From NCBI GenBank assembly GCA_965644295.1, contig CBFFRP010000294.1:1-64000 (forward strand): a DNA stretch of 64,000 nucleotides, read 5' to 3'. The notes beneath the pieces are model-generated. The model was given only the letters and a program-made list of their open reading frames with translations, made no database searches and was not told where the DNA came from. Positions 48,272 through 58,649 of this stretch are shown in pieces. This stretch comes from Paraphysomonas bandaiensis. Lineage: Eukaryota > Chrysophyceae. The position numbers and the translations under genes are program-made. The stretch's first letter is position 1; each line of letters opens with the position of its first letter.

Positions 48272-48770
48272 TATACTCCCTCAACAAAGTCGAACTCGCA
48301 ACTTTTCGTGGTGTTCTGGAGGATAAATACCGGTGAGATTCTCTCTGTGAATCTAACGTGAGCTGCAAACATAGACAGCACATATTATTCTGCTAGTGTG
48401 GGATAAGGAACACCAATAAGTGTCACTGCTTGTGTAGACGTCTTTGGGCCTTGACGAATAAACAGGCATCTGGGACAGGGCCCACCTGAAGGATAACCGG
48501 GGTATTGGGCTGACTGCTGAAGTCAAGCATCCGGGATGTTCACCTTAAGGGCTCAACAGATGTCAGGCATATCAACATTCTTATTGCTCTCGGCGTTTGC
48601 TTTGAGTGATATAGCAAAAGTGGTTGCACCTTAGTGCTTGCGGCGACGCACAAGCAGACTCCGTAGCGTTAAATAATAAGTAGTAGTATAATTGAGTTCG
48701 TACTAGTTCGTTACTAGTTACAGGTAGACGTCTCTCTAGCTTGACTAGTTTTCATCTATCTACTAAGCTG
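48272..48770 (+). repeat. Dispersed repeat copy without the copia insertion
   Basis: This copy shares its sequence with 23266-23330, 23706-23830 and 29347-29640, and its right end (about 48640-48770) matches 23385-23560 in inverted orientation. It passes straight through ACACCAATAAGTGTCACTG at about 48404-48422, the unoccupied version of the copia target. It has scattered differences from the other copy and no intact open frame, so it is an old non-coding or decayed element. Confidence 0.85.
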
Positions 48771-49419
48771 GTGCTGAATCTTAACGTCTAGTGCTAATAC
48801 TAAGACTTTCAATATACATGTATACTGCATACTTATACTGGCTTATTCGTACTACTGCTATGGCTCTCCATCTACATAACACCAAAGAATGACTGCACTG
48901 CTGTCATATGTATAACAAGGACATAGAGTTCACTGTATTGGACAATACACTTGTTTGTATAAGGGATGAGTGCAGTGTGCTTATGCTACTCTAGTCACTT
49001 ATGTGTATAATGTAGTGTTATGGTTGAGATCTGGCACAATGGAGTTGTCATAGAAACTATAGACTGCTGCCAGGGCTGATGTCCACAATGAGGCCAGTCA
49101 TAAGCCCTAAAATCGGGGTTTTACTATATATTTCCATTCCAAAATACTGTACAGACAGGTGTAGTAAATTACATAGTTTTTATCTGTCTTTGGGAATATA
49201 TGCCTTTTTTTCATTATTTATAAAACAAAAACTGGATTTTCTTCACTAATCGACAAAAATCTGGATAGTATCCCGCCAATCATGTACTGCTGTATACGCA
49301 CATCAGCAGAGTGTTCCTCCTACATACATGCATCTCATAGCTATAGAAAACAGGCAGTGTACATCCATATAGCAGATATGTATATAGATACGAACCCTTG
49401 AACTATTACTATATCTATC
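48771..49419. other. Intergenic, no gene seen
   Basis: AT-rich spacer upstream of the GST-like gene. Nothing is recognised. Confidence 0.5.
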
Positions 49420-50208
49420 ATGACTACACAACTACTTGTTGGATGGTTTTGTCCATGGGCTCAACGTGCATGGATAGTAGCTTCAATGTTACCAGATAGT
49501 CTCGTGGAAGTTATTAACGATAGCCGCAGTGTGGTATTAGATACTGATAACACTAATACTGACTCTAATACAGACGATAATACAGCCCGATATATGTTGA
49601 AAGGATCACTTCTTGGAAGTAATTCTGTTCCAGCTGTTATCCAATCAAACGCAGAGATGATATCAGGAGATAGTATATACATATGTAAGTGGTTATGGGA
49701 TACGTATTCTTCTAATAGGGATATGCTGGATACATGTGATACTAGTATATATGCTGCATATATGTGGAGTGAGAAGTTAACAACATTATTCTACGATGTT
49801 ATGATGGATCGAAAGAATTCAAATAGAAAGAATTCAGTAGATACATATCGTGAACTGATGATACAATGGGCTTCTTTTGGAAAGGAAATACAAGGACCAT
49901 ATTTCTATGGGAATACTTTATCACTTGTAGATATTAGTATCTTTCCATTTGCTTATCGAATGTTTATTCTTCGTTTATTCCATGTATACAATAGAGAATA
50001 TCTTACTTTAGATGATATTGATGAAATATGTCATAGTGATATGGTTAAAGTGGTAGCATGGTGTGAGAAATGCATGACAATACCAGCTTTTGTTTCCACC
50101 TTACCTCCTGATGCTACTCCTGACGGATTCTCAGCGCAGCTTGTTGATATATATAAGATATACTTTCAGGGTATAGGGCTGAAACCAGTAAACTATTCAC
50201 CATCGTGA
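49420..50208 (+). CDS. Omega-like glutathione S-transferase
   Basis: An intronless 262-codon frame. The N-terminal thioredoxin-fold half starts LLVGWFCPWAQRAWIVASML, where CPWAQR matches the CP[FY]A[QE]R motif of omega/lambda-class GSTs and the Cys is the likely catalytic residue (a thiol transferase rather than a Tyr/Ser conjugating enzyme). SNSVPAV provides the cis-proline, and ISGDSIYICKWLWDTY has the glutathione gamma-glutamyl contact segment. The all-helical C-terminal half includes GPYFYGNTLSLVDISIFPFAYRM, the conserved N-capping box region of GSTs. A low-complexity Asp/Asn/Thr insert near residues 40-55 lengthens the first domain. The role in redox or dehydroascorbate chemistry is inferred from class. 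Confidence 0.85.
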   Translation: MTTQLLVGWFCPWAQRAWIVASMLPDSLVEVINDSRSVVLDTDNTNTDSNTDDNTARYMLKGSLLGSNSVPAVIQSNAEMISGDSIYICKWLWDTYSSNRDMLDTCDTSIYAAYMWSEKLTTLFYDVMMDRKNSNRKNSVDTYRELMIQWASFGKEIQGPYFYGNTLSLVDISIFPFAYRMFILRLFHVYNREYLTLDDIDEICHSDMVKVVAWCEKCMTIPAFVSTLPPDATPDGFSAQLVDIYKIYFQGIGLKPVNYSPS

Positions 50209-50884
50209 TAACGCGTACTCACTAAAGCTTGTATGGGCTTTTCACGACTCCAGTATTATTCATGTGAGTCTTGCCGAATCCCATGTTTCCCGAATAAACT
50301 AGCAGCAACGCATTGTAAAGAGTTGGAAACAGTGTTGATAAACTGTAAATTGCTTGATAATCATTATAATATGTAAAGTATTAGTTATTACCTCTTTCCG
50401 AGGGCGTATCACACAGTAGTGGTTGTGCGATGTGTCCATGATCACTAAACTCCCGGTGGATTCCTTGTAGGATTGCATGTGGCGCCAAGGAAGCCATAAT
50501 TACTACGTACTACATATATCTACAGAATACTGAGGGAGAGGAGGGCCAAGTCAATTCCATACCAACATAAAGAATTTTTTAGAGCTGCATGAGTAGTTAT
50601 AAGAATTTCCATTACTTCCACCATTTACACTTTCTGAATTAGTGTCACAAGTTGCATTTGTAACCAACTTTATCTATTCTAGTGGAGAATTATCACTATC
50701 ACTTAATTACGATGGATAGATTATTGTTTTCAGCTTTGAAGTCGTGAATACACATACATCATCGTTAATTATCCCTCCGCAGAGTTTTTCTTAATTAATT
50801 AAGTCCTAAATCGTCAAGCAGATGCGTCGTTAAAGAAAACTAGTAGAATACCTGACACTAACACTGTACATACTACATTGTATA
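50209..50884. other. Convergent 3' region
   Basis: Spacer between the GST-like and glycosylase genes. No gene seen. Confidence 0.5.
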
Positions 50885-51925
50885 TTATTCTGCTTCAGCA
50901 ATCTTCTTCCTCCAAGCTACGAAAGCTGCAATAGGTTTACCTCCTTTACTGAGTTTAATAGTGGGTCCAGCATCCTTGCAAAATACCATATACGAATCGT
51001 ATCCAAAGTCTCCTATTCCCCTAATTTTATTCTCACTTTTAGGATCTGGGTCCACGTCGAAAACATCTGCCTCAATAAAACGGGTAGTTAGAGCAGTTAA
51101 TGACTTTAGTCTATCGTCGAAGAGTCCTAAGGGATTGATAGCACCTCGTACCCGTGACCAATCTTCTTCCTCCAAGAAAGCAGTAGGTGTAGGATATAAA
51201 GAGAAGAATGCTGAGATGCATCTATGTTTGGTGTCAATGGAACTGACGCGCGACATCAAAATACAAGCCACAAGTAGTCTCCATACGTCAGCGGCATAAT
51301 ACTCCTGTAGAAAGTCAAGTGGCGACATAGGTGGTGGAGTGGAAAGACGAGACTGAACATAAGATTTCCAATGCCTACCGGTCTGGCTACTTGCACCAGC
51401 GGCAGCACCCCATCTACGAATAGCCTCACTTCGCCATTCATCTTGAGAAGCTGTGTCTTCGTCTTGAATTGCAAGCGGCAGCATAGCTAATCGCACCTCT
51501 TGCATATGACGCATTGCCGCCTCTCTTGCATCATTCATTAACTCCTCATAATTTACATCATCCTCATTTTCAACATTTAATTTACGTTTCTTTATAGTAT
51601 TATCCATCTCATCCCCTATACGGTCAATTATATCACCAGTATACTGTGGTTTCTCATTCTTCACACGAGCAGAACGACGTCGTAATTCAAGTGGTACAGG
51701 AGGTGGTCGAATTCTACCTTTATAAGATCTATTATTCTTTGAATTATCAATCGATAATGTCTCTTTAATAGAAAAGAGTCCAAGTTTTTCCATAAACTCT
51801 TGATTGCGTTGTATATGAGCTAAACGAATCTGTTCATATTCACTTAATTGTTCTGCTTTTGTATTATGAATATTTTCCATGTTCATATTTATTATTCTTG
51901 TGAATTTGTTATTTAATGTGATCAA
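50885..51925 (-). CDS. MBD4-like HhH-GPD DNA glycosylase
   Basis: A single exon of 346 codons from the ATG at 51925. ATGs at codons 14 and 16 are alternatives, and the last (51880) starts the conserved-looking part. The C-terminal ~150 residues match the MBD4 glycosylase domain: PLDFLQEYYAADVWRLLVA, INPLGLFDDRLKSL, and IRGIGDFGYDSYMVFC, where the Asp of GYDSY is the catalytic aspartate position. MBD4-type enzymes remove T or U from T:G and U:G mismatches created by deamination of 5-methylcytosine or cytosine. There is no methyl-CpG-binding domain. Instead the N terminus has YEQIRLAHIQRNQEFMEKLG and LRRRSARV, resembling the N-terminal motifs of WDR76/CMR1 proteins. The middle is Glu/Asp/Lys-rich, probably disordered. 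It acts in the nucleus in base-excision repair. Confidence 0.87.
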   Translation of the reverse strand: MITLNNKFTRIINMNMENIHNTKAEQLSEYEQIRLAHIQRNQEFMEKLGLFSIKETLSIDNSKNNRSYKGRIRPPPVPLELRRRSARVKNEKPQYTGDIIDRIGDEMDNTIKKRKLNVENEDDVNYEELMNDAREAAMRHMQEVRLAMLPLAIQDEDTASQDEWRSEAIRRWGAAAGASSQTGRHWKSYVQSRLSTPPPMSPLDFLQEYYAADVWRLLVACILMSRVSSIDTKHRCISAFFSLYPTPTAFLEEEDWSRVRGAINPLGLFDDRLKSLTALTTRFIEADVFDVDPDPKSENKIRGIGDFGYDSYMVFCKDAGPTIKLSKGGKPIAAFVAWRKKIAEAE

Positions 51926-51991
51926 TCTCTCTATTATTGTAATGCCTGCTTATATCTAAGTTAAGATATACATGCCTATCGGCAGACAGCT

Positions 51992-52125
51992 TCTTATTTT
52001 TCGGAAATATATTGAAGCAAATATAGTCTATATTAGTGCAATACACCTACGGCTGGAATACACATAATTGTTGTTTCAATATTAGAGGCACCTTTGAACA
52101 AAAATACACAAAGGATGCCGATACG
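51992..52125 (+). repeat. Dispersed ~140-bp repeat, copy A
   Basis: It runs from CTTATTTTTCGGAAATATAT to AAAGGATGCCGATACG. It is adjacent and parallel to copy B (52165-52300) and matches copy C at 16728-16865 in inverse orientation. It lies in the divergent promoter between the glycosylase and TRIC genes. Confidence 0.9.
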
Positions 52126-52164
52126 CTGATCATACAGTCATATAGTCATTGAGAGAGATGGATG

Positions 52165-52300
52165 CATCTTATTTTTCGGAAATATATTGAAGCAAATATA
52201 GTCTATATTACTGGAATACAACTACGGCTAGAATACAGATAATTGTTGTCTCAATATTAGAGGCATCTTGGAACAAAAATATACAAAGGATGCTGATACG
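52165..52300 (+). repeat. Dispersed ~140-bp repeat, copy B
   Basis: It starts CATCTTATTTTTCGGAAATA and ends AGGATGCTGATACG. About 40 bp of other sequence separates it from copy A. In several positions it is closer to copy C than to copy A (for example ATACAGATAATTGTTGTCTC). Confidence 0.9.
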
Positions 52301-52580
52301 CCATGTATGTACGTGTCTAGATGTACAGGAGTATGCGGTATGGTATATACACGCACCTACTGCAGTACAACACTGTACAACTCTGTATACATCCGTATAC
52401 CGTATACTGGAACTCATTGCAAGTGCATGTATATATGCATGCATGATCATCTAGAGGCACTCATGTTGCACCTGCATTAACATCCACTGCACACGATATC
52501 CTCTTCATCTCTATCCAATGCTTTTCCTCATTCACATCATCTATTCCATCTTGCATATCTATTAATATATCCCATTAAAC

Positions 52581-53595
52581 ATGTCATCATCTACTCAAAC
52601 TATCAGTGCAATATTATGTATAGCAGTTGCCGTATCTTCCTACTATACCTACACCATACATGAAGATCTAACACATACACTCATACATAACTTCATTCTC
52701 TTCATTGATTACTTAGAAAGTGCAACAATTCCATTAAATTCTACTATAGGGTTTCATGTGTTAGACTTTATGGGATCGTTATTAGTGTGCAAATCTTATA
52801 GAGACACTCAGAAGTATGAGAAACACTGGCTAGAGACCATAATATCATGCATGATACATAGATTTGGAGGGACAACAATATTAGGGGTTATGTTAGGTAT
52901 GTATCTGATGGTTATTTGTTAGTGTCTCATTGTAATGTGGGGGTTTAGGACAACCCCCTGGATGGACAATACGTCATAGTGCATCACTTGCTCTAATCCT
53001 TGCATGGTGGTTGACATTTTTTTCTCCTTATGATATATTTTGGAGGATACTTCATCAGTTTCCTGTTGTGTATCATGTTGCAAGTGTATTCGATGCTATT
53101 TCTGCAGGCCATGCTGTTACCTCGTGGGGTATTGACAAGGTCGTATTCAATTCATACCACCTTCCTGCATCGGATATTGGGTCATCTTTGGTATTATCTT
53201 TGACTGGTGGAGTTATTGCATCGAATGGTGGAGGCTTATCTGTGTATTGGTTAGACATACATGCTAAGCGATCTTATACCCTCTCTAGGATGCCACTCGC
53301 CTTCACACTCTCGAGAGAAGGGGACACAGTTCGAGCGAATCTTTTACGCAGTCTACTGCTATCATGCGTGTACTATGCGATTATTAATCCTGTTAACACA
53401 TTCCCATGGTTGATATCAAATTCCAAAGTGGTTGGGCATGCTGTGATATGTGCGATACAAGTGGCGATCTTGATGAGAAAAAGCTTCTTTCCCGATTTCG
53501 ATTTAGCAGTCTTATTGTGTTCTCAACTTCTCAGGTTTATCAATATATCTTCCACTGTTAAGCAGAATAAATCAGGTGGTTTAAAAAAGAAGTAG
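52581..53595 (+). CDS. TRIC-type (TMEM38) intracellular cation channel
   Basis: Two exons (52581-52896, 52949-53595; intron 52 nt) give 320 residues with about seven hydrophobic segments. Diagnostic TRIC features are FIDYLESA and FHVLDFMGSL in the first helices, HRFGGTTILGVMLGQPPGW across the splice junction (compare HCFGG...LL.EPP in animal TRICs), and LALILAWWLTFFSPYDIFW (compare the YITFFCPRDL region). A second set of helices has GGVIASNGGG, resembling the animal GGA/AGG glycine motif. The tail ends LKKK. TRIC channels are trimeric monovalent-cation channels of the ER that provide counter-ions during calcium release. Family membership is strongly supported by motif order. Physiology in this organism is unknown. 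Confidence 0.87.
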
Positions 53596-53949
53596 TATTG
53601 TTCGAATTCTTTGTTGGAATCCCTCATACGAGGTTTGCTAAGTTCGAATAGCATAGCTTCATTTATGTAGTCAGTGGTAAACGTTGTTGTATAGTGGTAT
53701 TGCAATTCTTGTTAAATGAATACGTATTGTTTGTGATTTATTCGTTGATATTGACAAGGGACCATCGGAACTAAATAGCATATGTTTGTTATTAAATTAA
53801 TCATGACTCTTGAAAGTTTACACGGAGCGGATGGTAGTTGCAAAGTTGAGTCTGCAATATCCACGGAGATTTTAGAAGTTTCTGTTCAAGAGGTAGTTTT
53901 AGGAGTGTAACCCAAGTTTGCTTTGAGATTGTTTTCATTCGCCCGCTAA
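53596..53949. other. Intergenic spacer
   Basis: AT-rich sequence between the TRIC gene and the hAT remnant. Nothing is recognised. Confidence 0.5.
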
Positions 53950-54996
53950 ATTTAATTTCAATGGGTATTCAGGCCTGGTGGACAACTTGACTGATTTGTG
54001 CCGACAGCTACGAACTCTGAATAATGCTAGTAAGCTCCGAAAGAAAGGTCTTCTCTGTGTACTAACGAAACAAGATACCAGGTGGGCTCCACATTTGCAA
54101 TAATTGACCGCTACTTGCATTTATCTAATCATTGGCGATCATGCGAGTTTGGTTCCGACGTGATAAGTCTAATACCAAGTGAAATGGAGCATGCCAAGCT
54201 CGTGCAATGACGGAAGGAATTGGAATTCTTTCAACTAGTGTCCATACAATTACAGAAGGAAGGTGAACACCAGCTTGACCTCCACGACGTCCGCATATTA
54301 TTTGATGAACTCATCATTAGGCACCCGATTGTCGAGCAATGCCGCCAGGCTTGCGTAACCATTAATGGCCATTAATGGCGACGCATTGCTTCCCCTATTT
54401 TATGGCCATTAATTTTAAAAATCCCACCATTTTTATGGCCATTAATGGTTACGCAAGCCTGAATGCCGCTATTATTCATGACGCTGCTTTCGAAAAGGCA
54501 GTCGTGAAGTTTCAATGTGGCAATGAAGCCGCACTAACTTGGACGGAAAAGGATCAAATTAAAATATTTTTGCTTGATGAGGATGAAGAAGATGAATACA
54601 GTGAGAGTCTAGTTGAGAATGACGATGCAGCGCAACGTTTGATGATAGCAGACAGCGGAAGCGAGCACGTCTTAACCAGCAAACTCGTTACCGCAGCATG
54701 AAGCATTTGCATGCCACAACCAGTAAGGTTGAAAGGTTGTTCAGTAGAGCTAAAATTGTTATAACGGATTTGCGCAAGAGTATGACTCCTCGGCATTTGG
54801 AGTTACTGATGTTTTTACGCGTGAACCGTCGCCTCTGGAATGAAAAGACAGTTGAGGTAGCTATATTGGCAGCTAGTGTAGTTTAGTATGAAATAATTGC
54901 AATTAATTGCAATAGTTGAAATTGAAACACCAAGTACAGTAATAATTGCAATTATAATTGACTACAACCTGCGTCAATTAATTGATACGCAGCCTG
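53950..54996 (+). pseudogene. Decayed hAT transposase
   Basis: The end of the frame encodes the hAT dimerisation region: TTSKVERLFSRAKIVITDLR, then MTPRHLELLMFLRVNRRLW, as in Activator-type transposases. Upstream, LCRQLRTLNNASKLRKKG and DTRW match the region before the insertion domain. The coding sequence is broken by stops near 54100 and by frame changes, and it is interrupted by a 116-bp MITE. The N-terminal zinc finger and most of the catalytic core are missing. The probable 3' terminus is GCGTCAATTAATTGATACGC followed by AGCCTG, ending at 54996, which read inwards starts CAGGCTGCGTATC like many hAT ends. No matching 5' terminus is visible. Confidence 0.82.
54346..54461. mobile_element. 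116-bp hAT-type MITE
   Basis: Terminal inverted repeats of 27 bp are perfect (54346-54372 and 54435-54461), starting CAGGCTTGCGTAACC. The element is flanked by a perfect 8-bp direct repeat, AATGCCGC, at 54338-54345 and 54462-54469. An 8-bp duplication and CAGG ends are hAT hallmarks. The core contains tandem CCATTAATGG. The ends resemble the CAGGCTGCGTATC end of the transposase remnant in which it sits. Confidence 0.93.
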
Positions 54997-55393
54997 CTAA
55001 ATTATTGTAAAACAAGACATGAAGTGCTTCGTAGATCGTAGAAATAAAGTAGGATTGAAACGTATTTTCAACTCCATTTTATAATTTCTAAATGCTTGAA
55101 TCTTCATTTGGTATCGTTTTAATAGATTTCAGTCCTGTTTACAGACGGTATCAATCTGAATCCTAAGTGGAATGAAGTAAAGAGATTTTAGTCCTCAATC
55201 TTAATCTTTTTGTGTACGCTATTTATTTCAAAAGTAGTAATACTCTAAATATATAATACTAAAACCCACCCTACATGAGATCAATCGTCATTAGTCCAGG
55301 AATTTTTAATTATACAACTAGAGAACAATTTGATTCAAGCATGACAATCTAATATATAGCTCCCCTAGATATGCGAAACGGGATGTTCTATAA
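54997..55393. other. Intergenic spacer
   Basis: AT-rich 3' side of the Cnx1-type gene. No gene is recognised. Confidence 0.5.
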
Positions 55394-58300
55394 CTAGTGT
55401 CCCTCGTGACGAACACTACATTCTCCCGTAGTAATTAGATTCATAATTCGTGGTAAAAGGGGCTTTAATGCGACCAAATTTTCACGAATAGCCTTCACAC
55501 TATTACATAAACTTAATAAAAATATTAATAATAAAGCGAAGTCTATCCACCTGCCAGGAAGAGTGCATATTAGTGTCTCAAACCTTGTTCCCACAACTGG
55601 CCTCGACAGAACCGCCAGTGGAGTATGGCGCAGACCTTTTACAAAATTAAAACACACTACAGAAACATGACTGCAGCCAACCTTCATTTATTAATGCTTG
55701 TGCGACGCTTGGAGCTTCCCTATGAAGCAATGGCCTGATGGCTTCAGGAGTGATATCACGTGGCCCAAAACCAGTCCCACCTAGAAGTACTATAAAACAC
55801 GAGTGTGTTTCAGTTTCCATCACACACCTGATGATAGTATAAGGTGGACAGGATTCTGGCCACGCTCAGACCACTTAGTCACCATTGCAGTAATGTCCGC
55901 TGTCACAAGACGAGATCAACTCAACATCAACTGCAACAGTAACAAATACCTCTCTCATCAGGTACAACAGCGGTGCATGCCACGCGTATGGACACTGGCC
56001 ACGCCGGATCATCACTCATATCTTTTAACAATTTTTCCATCTCTGGTCCGCTTTCATCACGGTATACACCTTGATGAGCCTTGGAAAATAAATCACGTGT
56101 GTTTACACAAAAATTTCAAGTTGAAACATACCCGATCAGAGATTGTTAGCAGTCCTACAGTGATCTCCAAAGCAGAACCAGGAGGTTTAGCCGCAGCTGT
56201 TAATTCCAAATGACTATCTATATCACAGTACTGAAAATACCGAAGCACTGACCTTTCGTGGAATTGATCTCCTGTGCTTTCTTCTCTGCCTCTGCATACA
56301 CATCGAGTCCAGATGCTGCGGAATGATGACACTCGTCTGCTGATGGCGGGGGTATATCACCCACAAGTAGGGCAGACACCACAGACCCAATCGGGAGTAA
56401 CCCTTCTCCTCTAGGCTACACAGATAATCGACAAAATTATACAATTGGAGAAGAAGATAATGTACAAACCAGGCAGAGAAGAGCATTGGCAGTGCGCATA
56501 GACAGCAGACGGCTACTGCGCTGCATTCCTGTACTTTGGGCTCGGAAAGTTTGTGTGGCGGAATCAAATTTCACATATGCCCTATATGAACAGACAGTAA
56601 GTCACAGTATAGACGATCAAACACATGGATATAGTACCTGTGATACTCCGGCCGAACAGAATTTAGCTTGTAAGATTCTGTGGTGCGCAGCTTGACTTGC
56701 GGGTGCATGCAGTCTACACCGTACTTATTTAAGTGGGGGTTAAATGTGAACCAAAATAAGAATATACCACTTGATTTCATTCCCTGTAGCCGCTTTAGAG
56801 CAGGGTCGACCACCAGTGCCTTAGTAACAAGGCAACTAACAGGATTACCCGGAAGTCCGAAGAAATACGCCGTTCCTTTTCCAGATGGCCGAGGTACAGA
56901 CGCAAATGTTGTCGGCTTACCCGGCATCATGCGCATTCGACCAAAATGAACTGTGCCAATCTCCTGTAAGAGCACTTTCACAAAGTCAGCTTCGCCCATA
57001 CTGACTCCACCCGAGGTGATCACTATGTCGCACTGCTCTGCAGCAGAGAGCATGCGCTCTCTCAACGTCTCCTTGGAGTCTCGTATGATCCCAAGGTCAA
57101 CACAGTCGCATCCACCCTGCGCGGGAAATGTTGAGGAAATCATAACATTACTAATATTTATTTAGCTGCATATACATATGAGTCGCATTCTACAAAGCCC
57201 CAACACCTGTCGGAATGCAGCAATCAAAGCTGGACGGTTACTGTCTCGAATCTATACAACCCGAAATTAGAAGCGCTAAAATAATTGTGTTAGACAATTT
57301 TTACCTGCGCGCCAGTGGGAGTCTCCCAGGGTTCCACAAGTTCGTCTCCAGTGCTCATCACTCCAACCACCGGGTTAGATGTACATGGGACCTGGTAAAG
57401 TCAGAGTCAAAACCATAGAAGCACTACAATTCAACTGTATACTTCAGCGATTCCAATAGTAGCCAAGAGACCAACCTCCGCAGGGCCTATCGTAGATCCA
57501 GAAGGTACAATGAGTTGACCGGGGCTACTATAATTAGAACAGAAGTGTGGTCGTAATGGGGGTGGAGTCTCACCTAATATCACTACCAATTTGACGAATA
57601 TTGGCGCCTTCTTGGACATCACACTTTATGGTTACGTAGGTTACACCATCCTCTTGTGAGGCAACCACAGTGTCTTCAACCTAACGCATGGTCACAGTAG
57701 CATCGTATTATTCACACACTATACTTTAACAACGGCATTCGCCCCTGGAGGGACCTGAGAACCGGTAGTAATGTAGACGATTTTGCCTGAGTACAATAGC
57801 CATGGTAACCACGCAAATGTAGAAAAAGGTAGTACAATACAGCGCTATCTAGTAGAATGGTATATATGAACATAGTGAGTGCATGCAGTATAATATAGCA
57901 CTATACAGCACAGTGGAGTGGTATATATATAGACTATGCACCATCGCGTAGTTCAATATAGCACTGTACAGTAGAGGGGTGTATATACACGGCACCTGAG
58001 TGTCGTACAATATAACAATATACAATAAAGTGGTATATATACTATGCACCTTAGTGTAGTTCAAAACAGTACTGTACAGTGGAGTGGAGTGATATATATG
58101 TACATAGTATGCACCTGAGTGTAGTTCAATATGACACTATATATGAGAGTGGAGTGGTATATACGTACACGGTATGCACTTGAGTCACGTATAACACTAT
58201 ATAGCAGTATAGTGGAGTGGTATATATGTACATACTATGCAACTGAGTATAGTTCAGTATAGCACTGTACAGTAGATTGGGATGATATATATGTACACAG

Positions 58301-58649
58301 GATGCATCTGACTCACGCACAGCACTTCATAGCACAGTAGAGTAGAGTGGTATATATGTACATAGTATGCACCTGAGTGAAGAGCACCGCATGAAGAGGA
58401 TCCAGCTAATACTTTCTCTTGTACAGGATACGTTCCAGCAGATAGAGGTCCCTTGACTGCATATCCATCCATAATGGAAGTAAGAAATGATGGAAATGGG
58501 CTGATTGAGATGATATCTTCTCCTATAATTCGACCACAACATTGCGATAGATTTACAGGCTTATTTGATAAAGAAACCACCTCTGATAACACTGTTTTAA
58601 TAGCTTCATCTACTTCTATCATCGGATATTCATTGGATGTTAATGGCAT
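55394..58649 (-). CDS. CNX1: Molybdenum cofactor synthesis fusion (MoeA-MogA, Cnx1 order)
   Basis: Sixteen exons on the minus strand splice in frame to 640 residues. Exon bounds include 58649-58373, 57786-57725, 57680-57574, 57116-56768, 56415-56253 and 55499-55394. Residues 1 to about 440 are the MoeA/E domain (molybdenum insertase): MDGYAV, TTGSQVPPGANAVVKVED, GVMSTGDELV, IRDSNRPALIAAFRQ, SGGVSMGEADF, PGKPTTF, FGLPGNPVS, RPEYHR and STGMQRSSRL. From about residue 468 is the MogA/G domain (adenylyltransferase for molybdopterin): VGLLTISDR, ESGP, AVVPDE, GGTGFGPRDITPEA, PLAVLSRP and LPG. The E-then-G order is that of plant Cnx1 and the reverse of animal gephyrin. The protein completes molybdenum cofactor in the cytosol. 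Fifteen introns are 35-90 nt except intron 1 (586 nt, a repeat array). Confidence 0.94.
57840..58372. repeat. Tandem array in Cnx1 intron 1, units carrying splice-donor copies
   Basis: About nine degenerate units of 60-68 bp. On the minus strand each has CACTCAGGTGCATA or a variant, then a TATATACCACTCCACT block and ACTGTACAGTGCTATA. The first unit includes the real exon 1 end (CACTCAG|GTGC at 58373/58372), and the last leads to the acceptor at 57787. On the plus strand GCACCTGAGTG or variants occur near 57990, 58047, 58110, 58176, 58236, 58303 and 58370. Confidence 0.85.

Noticed and set aside
54375-54701. 108-codon frame as an intact gene
   Set aside because: Its start lies inside the MITE, and the rest is part of the broken hAT transposase.
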